DNA of 10,563 nucleotides from Halovivax sp. (GTDB lineage: Archaea > Halobacteriota > Halobacteria > Halobacteriales > Natrialbaceae). Location of the stretch: contig SLIS01000054.1 in assembly GCA_007135505.1 (NCBI GenBank), forward strand, positions 1-10,563, written 5' to 3'. The notes under the pieces are model-generated. The model did not search any database, was not told where the DNA came from, and saw nothing but the letters and a program-made list of their open reading frames with translations. Positions 1 to 5,252 of the stretch are shown here, piece by piece; position 1 is the stretch's first letter, and each line of letters begins with the position of its first letter. Both the position numbers and the translations under genes were made by a program.

Positions 1-337
1 CGCCGGCGCCGAGGGCGACCGCGAGGACGAAAAAGGGGACGTAGGAGGGCGAGAGCGCGAGCAGGAGACTCGAGAGGCCGGTTCCCGCGATCGCGACGAG
101 GACCACGATTCGCTCGCCGTGTCGGTCGGCGAGGATGCCCGACGGAAACTGCGCGATCGCGTACGCCGCCCACATCCCCGACAGCGCGAGCCCGATCGCT
201 CCCGTCGAGACGTCGAACGCCCCGGTGAGGTCGGGGACGACCGGGCTGATGACCACCCGGGCGACCATCGTCGCCAAGAACGCGAGCATACAGAGGACCA
301 CGATCCGGGACGTCGAGCGGGTACGTGCACCGGTCAT
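1..337 (-). CDS. MFS transporter, N-terminal part (cut by window edge)
   Basis: The first 112 residues of a major facilitator superfamily transporter are present; the rest lies beyond base 1. ATG is at 337-335. After a short basic N-terminus (RTRSTSR) hydrophobic segments at about residues 11-33, 46-68, 77-97 and from 98 fit TM1 to TM4. The loop between TM2 and TM3 carries MFS motif A as GILADRHGER (residues 67-76, with Gly67, Asp71, Arg72, Gly74 and Arg76). MFS proteins move small solutes across the cytoplasmic membrane by ion-coupled exchange or symport; the substrate cannot be read from this fragment. The gene starts 31 bases after the stop of the ASRT-like gene on the same strand, so it is probably the last visible member of that operon and may import or export the ligand or product of the neighbouring oxidase (inference). 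No clear Shine-Dalgarno sequence precedes it. Confidence 0.9.
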   Translation of the reverse strand, partial: MTGARTRSTSRIVVLCMLAFLATMVARVVISPVVPDLTGAFDVSTGAIGLALSGMWAAYAIAQFPSGILADRHGERIVVLVAIAGTGLSSLLLALSPSYVPFFVLAVALGAG

Positions 338-368
338 TCTCGAAACGCGGAGCGGGTCGGTCCGGCGC

Positions 369-839
369 TCATTCCCGATAGGCGATCGTCGAGAGGGTGG
401 CGTTCTCGGTCCGGCGCGTGTCCTGTCGCGACACCTGGACGACGACCGGGACCGTCGACTCGACGACGCAGCCGTAGGCCTCGCCGAGCGGCGGCGCGTA
501 GGGGTCGATCAGGTCGTTGATCCGGACGTGCCGGACCCGCGCTGCGGCCACGGTGAGCGGGTACGGACCGGCCACGCGGCCGCCCTCGTAGTAGAGCGTG
601 AGTTCGACGCTCGCCATCGAGTCGCCGGCGTTCAGCACGCAGAGGCGGTCGTGACTCACCATGGCGGGTTCCGGGCCCGTACTGTCGACCGGGACGAACC
701 CGCCGGGGAACCGCCAGCGCGTCTCGCCGATGGCGTCGCCGTCGGTCGGTACGTCACCGTCCGGCTCCGCCGTTTCCTCGACTACGCCGTCGGTCGCCGC
801 CTCGGTGTCAGACCCCGGCGATTCGTCTTCGTCGGTCAC
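369..839 (-). CDS. ASRT-like (sensory rhodopsin transducer superfamily) protein, divergent paralog
   Basis: A 156-residue protein of the Anabaena sensory rhodopsin transducer (ASRT) family. Residues 1-37 are an acidic low-complexity tail; residues 38-156 form the single ASRT beta-sandwich domain. By hand it aligns without gaps to the product of 2493-2119 with 62 of about 119 positions identical. Shared landmarks are W42, STGPEP, SH, LCVLNA, GPY, the NDL-DP segment and the terminal EN-A-LST-AY. It differs where the paralog has QHTRLDSRQAEN: here QVSRQDTRRTEN, so the His-Thr pair is Val-Ser. The GTG start (839-837) overlaps the upstream oxidase stop as GTGA, implying translational coupling. Family role: ASRT is a small tetrameric soluble protein that binds a sensory rhodopsin, and the superfamily was proposed to bind small molecules. 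No rhodopsin lies nearby, so a ligand-binding partner of the oxidase is my inference. Confidence 0.85.
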   Translation of the reverse strand: MTDEDESPGSDTEAATDGVVEETAEPDGDVPTDGDAIGETRWRFPGGFVPVDSTGPEPAMVSHDRLCVLNAGDSMASVELTLYYEGGRVAGPYPLTVAAARVRHVRINDLIDPYAPPLGEAYGCVVESTVPVVVQVSRQDTRRTENATLSTIAYRE

Positions 840-2116
840 GCCTCATCACCCTCGAGCAGTTCGGTCAGGTAGTCGGTCATGAACACGCCCTCGGGATCGA
901 GCTCGCGGCGAATCTCCTGGAATCGATCCCACTCGGGATACAGTTCCCGGAGTTCGGCCGCCCGCAAGGTGTGGTTCTTCCCCCAGTGTGGTCGGCCGTC
1001 GTACGCGCGAAAGATCGGCTCGATGTCCTCGAAGTACGGCCAGTGCTCGAGTTCGGCGTTCTGGATGCACGAGATGGTCATCGTCTCGCGGTCGTACTCG
1101 GTCGAGAGGTAGCTGTCGTCGGCGGCGACGGTTCGGACGAGCATGCGCCAGCCGACGTCGGCGCGCCAGCGCTCCCGGACGTCGCGAACCTCGCGGAAGC
1201 ACTCGAGGCCGTCCTCGATCGGCACGGCGTACTCCATCTCGTCGAACTCGCGGCCGATGTCGTCGTGTTCGGGGATGATCTCCTGCCACCAGCCGGTCTG
1301 GTTTTCGACCTGCGTGGCGTCGGCCAGGTCGGCGTGGTCCGTGCCGCCGCCCGGTGCGTTGAGCAGGCGGAGTTTGACCTCGTCCGAGCGCGGGTACCAG
1401 TAGCAGTCGAAGTTCCGGTTCTCCGCGACGAGGGCGGGGATGTGGTCCGCACAGTCGTCCCAGCACGTGCAGTACTCGCGGCGCTGGAGCTTGTACGTGG
1501 GCTGGAGGTCCAGGGTGACCTCGGTAAAGACGCCGAGCGTCCCGAGCGACACCCGTGCCGCCCGCAGGAGGGCGGGATCGGTCTCGGCGCGAAACTCCCG
1601 AATCTCGCCCGTGCCGGTCACCATCCGGCCGCCCACGAGCGAGCCGGCTAAGTTCTCGAACGCCTGACCCGTGCCGTGCGTGCCGGTCCCGAACGCGCCC
1701 GCGACCGTCTGCATCGAGACGTCTCCCAGGTTGGGGAACGCGAGGTTCCGATCGTGCAACTCGGTCCCGGCTTCGCCGAGCGTCGTCCCGGCGCGGATCG
1801 TCGCCTCGCGGGCGTCAGGATCGTGCGAGACGACGCCCGTCATGTTCTCCAGCGAGACGAGGACGTCGTCCGTCTCGACCACCGGCGTCCAGGAGTGACC
1901 GCTCCCGACGACGCGGACGGTCTCGCCCGCGTCGGCGCACTCGCGTACCAACGACTGGAGCTCCGCCTCGGAGTCGGGCGAGACGATGCGATCCGGACGG
2001 AACGAGACGCTTCCCGACCAGTTGGACCACTCCTCGCCGTCGCGCCCGTCACCGCCCCCCTCGTCACTGCCTCGCTCATCGTCCACCGAACGCTCGTCCG
2101 CCGTCTCCTCGACCAC
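836..2116 (-). CDS. FAD-linked oxidase, D-arabinono-1,4-lactone/alditol oxidase type
   Basis: A 426-residue flavoprotein of the vanillyl-alcohol-oxidase superfamily, probably oxidising an aldonolactone or polyol with O2 to give H2O2. Residues 1-28 are acidic and poorly conserved in character. The FAD-binding domain follows (about 30-205): GSGHS at 71-75, whose His74 is the expected covalent FAD attachment residue in alditol and gulonolactone oxidases, and GTGTHGTG at 143-150. The C-terminal D-arabinono-lactone-oxidase domain (about 210-420) contains RTVAADDSYLSTEY (328-341), GRPHWGKNHT (374-383) and LDPEGVF (406-412). Length fits the family. An unusual cysteine cluster CTCWDDC lies at 216-222. 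The GTG start (2116-2114) follows the upstream stop by 2 bases, and an in-frame stop just upstream rules out a longer start. It sits between two ASRT-like genes in one operon. The exact substrate is unknown. Confidence 0.9.
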   Translation of the reverse strand: MVEETADERSVDDERGSDEGGGDGRDGEEWSNWSGSVSFRPDRIVSPDSEAELQSLVRECADAGETVRVVGSGHSWTPVVETDDVLVSLENMTGVVSHDPDAREATIRAGTTLGEAGTELHDRNLAFPNLGDVSMQTVAGAFGTGTHGTGQAFENLAGSLVGGRMVTGTGEIREFRAETDPALLRAARVSLGTLGVFTEVTLDLQPTYKLQRREYCTCWDDCADHIPALVAENRNFDCYWYPRSDEVKLRLLNAPGGGTDHADLADATQVENQTGWWQEIIPEHDDIGREFDEMEYAVPIEDGLECFREVRDVRERWRADVGWRMLVRTVAADDSYLSTEYDRETMTISCIQNAELEHWPYFEDIEPIFRAYDGRPHWGKNHTLRAAELRELYPEWDRFQEIRRELDPEGVFMTDYLTELLEGDEA

Positions 2117-2118
2117 GA

Positions 2119-2493
2119 TTACTCACCGGGGTAGGCCATCGTGGAGAGGAGCGCGTTCTCGGCCTGGCGCGAGTCGAGCCGGGTGTGTTGACAGACGACC
2201 GGAACGTCGGACTCGATCACGCTCGCGAAGTCCTCGCCCTTCGGAATCGGTTCCGGGTCGTCCAGGTCGTTGAAGCGAATGTGGCTGGTTCGGCGGGCCG
2301 GCACGGTCTCCTCGTACGGGCCGACCGGCTCCCGATCCGAAAAGTAGATCGTGATCTCGACGGTCGCCGCCTCGTCGTTCGCGTTCAGCACGCACAGCGT
2401 CTCGTGGCTCTCCATCTCCGGCTCCGGACCGGTGCTTGCTTCGGGGATGTACCCCTCGGGTATCGCCCAGGTGTGGCGTCCAGTCATCGGCAT
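2119..2493 (-). CDS. ASRT-like (sensory rhodopsin transducer superfamily) protein, canonical form
   Basis: A 124-residue protein that is close to a minimal ASRT domain and has the family landmarks in order: WAIPEGYIP near the N-terminus, STGPEPEMESHE, CVLNANDE, EITIYFSDREPVGPY, ARRTSHIRFNDLDDP, and QHTRLDSRQAENALLST near the end. ASRT proteins are soluble beta-sandwich tetramers; the founding member couples a cyanobacterial rhodopsin to downstream signalling, and the wider family was proposed to bind small molecules such as sugars. I chose ATG 2493-2491 (MPMTGRHT) because a GGAG lies 10 bases upstream on the minus strand and the family begins close to this Trp; the next ATG at 2487 is almost as good. 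The open frame extends to 2550, but that extension is not family-like. It is first in the unit, 2 bases ahead of the oxidase. Confidence 0.9.
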   Translation of the reverse strand: MPMTGRHTWAIPEGYIPEASTGPEPEMESHETLCVLNANDEAATVEITIYFSDREPVGPYEETVPARRTSHIRFNDLDDPEPIPKGEDFASVIESDVPVVCQHTRLDSRQAENALLSTMAYPGE

Positions 2494-2542
2494 CTGACGA
2501 GTACTCCACGGGAGGGCGGGTAACAGGCGGCCTTGGAGGTTC

Positions 2543-2576
2543 AGGCCCACGACGAGCGCAGGCCCGACGACGAGCG
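2543..2576. repeat. Tandem 17-base near-repeat in divergent promoter region
   Basis: AGGCCCACGACGAGCG (2543-2558) is followed at once by AGGCCCGACGACGAGCG (2560-2576), the same sequence with one extra G and a 17-base period. It sits in the 195-base gap between the divergent ASRT operon and nitroreductase gene, upstream of both starts. It may be a pair of protein-binding half-sites or only a chance slippage repeat in GC-rich DNA. Confidence 0.4.
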
Positions 2577-2673
2577 AGGCGGTGCCGTCTGCGAGCCGCT
2601 GGCATCCGCATCCGATCGCCCGGCGTGCTTCGCACTCGATACCCGGCTACGGCCAACGCTCTTTGCGTTCGGC

Positions 2674-2687
2674 GGTGAGCGATCACC
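2674..2687 (+). promoter_or_regulatory. Hairpin over the Shine-Dalgarno of the nitroreductase gene
   Basis: GGTGA (2674-2678), loop GCGA, TCACC (2683-2687) forms a perfect 5-bp stem with a GNRA-type tetraloop, ending one base before the ATG at 2689. GGTGA is the only Shine-Dalgarno-like sequence of this gene, so folding would hide it. The 3' arm, GATCACC, also matches the conserved 16S rRNA 3' end. Regulatory use is inferred from position only. Confidence 0.4.
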
Positions 2688-2688
2688 C

Positions 2689-3201
2689 ATGACCGTCACC
2701 GAGGCGATCGAAACGCGCATCGAGCTCCGGGAATTCGCCGACGAGTCCGTCGACGATCGGACGAAGCGGTCGATCCTCGAGGCGGGTCGGCTCGCCCCGA
2801 GCGGCAAGAACACCCAACACTGGCGATTCATCCTGCTCGACGAGGAGGCGGCCCTCGCCGCGCTGGCCGAAGAGTCGCCGACGGCCGGTTGGGTCGCCGG
2901 CGCCGACTTCGCGGTCGCGATCTGTACGGACCCGGCACGTTCGTTCAACGAGCTCGACGCCGGCCGCGCGGCCACGCACATGCAACTGGTCGCCTGGGAG
3001 CACGATGTCGGGTCGTGCCTGTTCACGGCCGATCGTGACCCGATTCGGCAACAACTCGATGTCCCCGACGCCTACGATCTCACGGCCGTACTCGGCTTTG
3101 GCTACCCCGATCGCGAGATACGTGGCAAGAAGAACCGCGAACCGCTCGACGCGGTGGCGTTTCACGGGGCCTTCGGTCGACAGCTCGAACTCGACGGGTG
3201 A
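2689..3201 (+). CDS. Nitroreductase family protein (FMN-dependent)
   Basis: A 170-residue, single-domain member of the nitroreductase superfamily, cytoplasmic FMN enzymes that use NAD(P)H to reduce nitro groups, quinones or related electrophiles. Sequence signs are the N-terminal TRIELREF (residues 9-16, the phosphate-binding Arg region), APSGKNTQHWRF (about 37-48, the usual APS-N-Q-W FMN motif), and the C-terminal GFGYPDREIRGKKNREPL, which matches the G-P...K-R-P ending of the family. The length is at the short end, as for compact one-domain members. I chose ATG 2689 because the family starts with this helix; the open frame continues upstream to 2533, but that stretch is basic and unlike haloarchaeal protein. 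The gene diverges from the ASRT operon and converges with the MBL-fold gene, leaving 12 bases between stops. The physiological substrate is unknown. Confidence 0.9.
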   Translation: MTVTEAIETRIELREFADESVDDRTKRSILEAGRLAPSGKNTQHWRFILLDEEAALAALAEESPTAGWVAGADFAVAICTDPARSFNELDAGRAATHMQLVAWEHDVGSCLFTADRDPIRQQLDVPDAYDLTAVLGFGYPDREIRGKKNREPLDAVAFHGAFGRQLELDG

Positions 3202-3213
3202 CCCCCGATCCGG

Positions 3214-3888
3214 TCAGAACAGCCGAACGGTCGGGCCGGCCGCCTCGACGTCCGTCTCGAACGCCTCGGCGTCGGTTTCGATCGCCTCGAACGTGTCGTA
3301 GTGGACCGGCAGGACGAGGGCCGGATCGATCGTCTCGGTGAGCGTTGCGGCCTCGTGGCGATCCATCGTGTAGTGGCCGCCGATCGGTGGAATCAGGACG
3401 TCCGCTGAGATCGACTCGTGTTCGTCGAGGACGTCCGAATCGCCGACGACGAACACCGTCGTCCCGTCGATGGAGAGCACCAGCCCGACGCCCTCTCCCT
3501 CGGCGTGGAACGGATTCCCGTCGTCGTCTACGTGATCCCCGTCCGGACGGTTGTACGCGGGCACGGCCCGAACGTCGATACCGTCGACCGCGAGTTCGCC
3601 GTCGGCCGCCAGCGATCGGATCGACTCGCCGGCATCGAGATCGTCGGTGTCGACCCCCTCGTAGGCAACCACGACGGTGTCGTCGGTCGACACCGCGGCG
3701 ATGGCCTCTGGATCGTAGTGATCGAAGTCGTCGTGAGTGACGAACACCACGCTCGCATCGTGGGGTTCGCTCTCCCCGAGGACCTCGCTCCAGGGATCGA
3801 CGTAGCAGATTCGTCCGTCCGCCGATTCGATCCGAAAGCTCGCGTGGCCGAGTCGCTCGAACGCGACGTCGTCGTATTCGACGCTCAT
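3214..3888 (-). CDS. UlaG-like metallo-beta-lactamase-fold hydrolase with altered metal motif
   Basis: A 224-residue protein of the MBL-fold metallo-hydrolase superfamily, nearest to UlaG/YfhI-type proteins. Family signs in order: ERLGHASFRIE (11-21), YVDPW (29-33), VTHDDFDHYDPEAI (50-63), VPAYNRPDG (109-117), VVGDSDVLDEH (148-158), PPIGGHYTMDRHEA (167-180) and PVHYDTF (194-200). The canonical HxHxDH zinc motif here reads H52-D-D54-F-D56-H57, so the second His is Asp. Asp150, His172 and His196 look intact. The enzyme may keep an Asp ligand, bind a different metal or be weakened. ATG 3888-3886 is supported by a TTTAAG box about 27 bases upstream, implying a leaderless transcript. It is convergent with the nitroreductase gene. 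The substrate is unknown; UlaG itself is an ascorbate-6-phosphate lactonase, but this relationship is too distant to transfer. Confidence 0.88.
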   Translation of the reverse strand: MSVEYDDVAFERLGHASFRIESADGRICYVDPWSEVLGESEPHDASVVFVTHDDFDHYDPEAIAAVSTDDTVVVAYEGVDTDDLDAGESIRSLAADGELAVDGIDVRAVPAYNRPDGDHVDDDGNPFHAEGEGVGLVLSIDGTTVFVVGDSDVLDEHESISADVLIPPIGGHYTMDRHEAATLTETIDPALVLPVHYDTFEAIETDAEAFETDVEAAGPTVRLF

Positions 3889-3911
3889 ACGCCTCGTCCA
3901 ACGACGGGTGG

Positions 3912-3917
3912 CTTAAA
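3912..3917 (-). promoter_or_regulatory. Archaeal TATA box of the MBL-fold gene
   Basis: TTTAAG on the minus strand stands 24-29 bases before the ATG at 3888. This is the spacing expected between a haloarchaeal TATA box and a transcript that starts at or beside the initiation codon. It is the clearest promoter-like site in the window. Confidence 0.65.
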
Positions 3918-4031
3918 CATGGTCGAGTTGCGGGCTGATCGCCGGCGGGGTCGAACGGGGCGTCGACCGCGAACGGCTGGTCGGCATCGCCGGTCGCACG
4001 CGGCTCGTTCCCGCCGACGCTCCCCGCTAGG

Positions 4032-4994
4032 TCACTCGAACGCCGGAAGCACGTCCTCGGCGAACGCGTCGACGAACGGGGCCTGGTTGGTGTTGACGTT
4101 GTGGAGGTAGACCCGATCGGCGACCTCGAGATCGCGTTCGATCCACTCGACGTGGTCGTCGAGGCTCGCGGAGACGCGGACGTTCTCCTCGACGTGTTCC
4201 TCGTGGATCTCCTCGCCCAGTTCGTCGAACTCCTCGGGTGTCCGCAGCTGCTGGGTGACCGGCCCGGGGACGCAGTTCGTCCGCCACTGGTCGACGGCCC
4301 CCTCGAGGGCTGACTCGTCGTCCTCGTCCCACGAGAGCTGGGTCTTGAGGTAGACGTCCTTCTCGGGGGCGTGCTCCCGGAACGCCTCGACGCGGGCCGC
4401 GTCGGCCTCGTGGTCGGGCGTCCCGAGCGTGATCATGCCGTCGACCCAGTCGCTCTGGCCGAGCCAGCTCGCCGTCTCCTCGGAGAGGGCCGCGCCGACC
4501 ACTGGCGGCGGGGTGTCCGGACGCGTCCACAGCGTGGCCCGCTCGACCGTGACGTGGCCGTGGTGGGTCACCTCCTCGCCGTCCCAGAGCCGACGCATGA
4601 TCCGTGCGCACTCGGCGAGGCGTTCGTTCCGTTTCTCCTTGACGGGCCAGTCGGTCCCCGTGATCCCCTCGTTCAACAGCTGACCGCTGCCGACGGCGAA
4701 CCAGAGGCGTTCCGGATACATCTCGCGGAGGGTCGCGGCCGCCTGGGCGATGATCGCGGGGTGATACCGGTATCCCGGCGCGTTGACCGTCCCGAAGGTC
4801 ATCGAGGTGCGTGCCATGGCCGCGCCCAGCCAGGCCCAGACGTGGCCCGACTCGCCCTGGCGCTCGCTCCAGGGGTGGAAGTGATCCGAGGCGAGTACGT
4901 GCTCGAATCCGCGTTCGTCGGCGCGCTCGACCAGCTCTACGAGTTCGCTCGGCGGAAACTGTTCATGCGAGGCGTGATAGCCGAGGGCGGTCAT
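4032..4994 (-). CDS. LLM-class flavin/F420-dependent oxidoreductase
   Basis: A 320-residue TIM-barrel protein of the luciferase-like monooxygenase class. The opening MTALGYHASHEQFPPSEL and SDHFHPWSERQGESG (residues 36-50) resemble F420-dependent glucose-6-phosphate dehydrogenase and the TIGR03885-type FMN-dependent subgroup. Further signs are GAAMARTSM (57-65), a loop with GYRYHPAIIAQAAATL (74-89), and VGSGQLLNEG (101-110). The related F420 enzymes transfer hydride between a substrate and the deazaflavin; the TIGR03885 group is described as probably not using F420, so the cofactor is open. ATG 4994-4992 is set by a strong GGAGGT Shine-Dalgarno 5 bases upstream, unusual in a window of leaderless genes. 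It diverges from the GH15 gene; neighbours suggest a link to carbohydrate metabolism, but no substrate can be assigned. Confidence 0.88.
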   Translation of the reverse strand: MTALGYHASHEQFPPSELVELVERADERGFEHVLASDHFHPWSERQGESGHVWAWLGAAMARTSMTFGTVNAPGYRYHPAIIAQAAATLREMYPERLWFAVGSGQLLNEGITGTDWPVKEKRNERLAECARIMRRLWDGEEVTHHGHVTVERATLWTRPDTPPPVVGAALSEETASWLGQSDWVDGMITLGTPDHEADAARVEAFREHAPEKDVYLKTQLSWDEDDESALEGAVDQWRTNCVPGPVTQQLRTPEEFDELGEEIHEEHVEENVRVSASLDDHVEWIERDLEVADRVYLHNVNTNQAPFVDAFAEDVLPAFE

Positions 4995-4999
4995 CGTCG

Positions 5000-5005
5000 A
5001 CCTCC
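5000..5005 (-). promoter_or_regulatory. Shine-Dalgarno site of the LLM oxidoreductase gene
   Basis: GGAGGT on the minus strand lies 5 bases before ATG 4994. It is the best match to the 16S 3' end in the window and fixes this start. It also implies a transcript with a real 5' leader, starting somewhere in the shared region toward the GH15 gene. Confidence 0.75.
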
Positions 5006-5163
5006 GGTCGGGTGATCAGGCAACCGCGTTCGATCGGTGCTCACGCCTGCGTTCTCGACGACGGCGACCGTAATTCACCGGGCTGGGTGTGCATGGTCGG
5101 TCACGTCGATCCCGTCCAGGTCGTCGATGACGGCTCGAGGATCGCGTCGACGGCGACGGGTCC

Positions 5164-5211
5164 AACGGTCACGATTCGACGACCGTTCAGACGCCCGATA
5201 CGGGCGTTTTT
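5164..5211 (+). promoter_or_regulatory. Tandem hairpins with T tract upstream of the GH15 gene
   Basis: Two perfect 7-bp inverted repeats sit 3 bases apart: AACGGTC (5164-5170), 10-base loop, GACCGTT (5181-5187), then ACGCCCG (5191-5197), loop ATA, CGGGCGT (5201-5207), running into five T residues (5207-5211). The second looks like an intrinsic terminator and ends 41 bases before the GH15 ATG. Either it ends a short leader or small RNA from the shared intergenic region (attenuator-like), or it is a repressor dyad abutting a T-rich promoter element, since the T tract is about 44 bases before the start. The sequence does not decide between these. Confidence 0.5.
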
Positions 5212-5252
5212 GGCCGTCGGTGTGGTACACCGCTCGACCCACCGATCGTTCC

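Noticed and set aside
369..2493. A rhodopsin photosensory operon, suggested by the ASRT similarity
   Set aside because: No seven-helix protein with a retinal-binding Lys is encoded anywhere in the window, and haloarchaeal sensory rhodopsins use membrane Htr transducers rather than ASRT. A small-molecule role fits the neighbours better.
2123..2686. Minus-strand 187-codon frame overlapping the ASRT gene and its upstream gap
   Set aside because: Strongly Arg-rich, no recognisable domain; the overlapping frame encodes a clear ASRT protein.
2533..2688. Longer start for the nitroreductase (52 extra residues)
   Set aside because: The extension is not nitroreductase-like, covers the divergent promoter region, and the family begins at the ATG at 2689.
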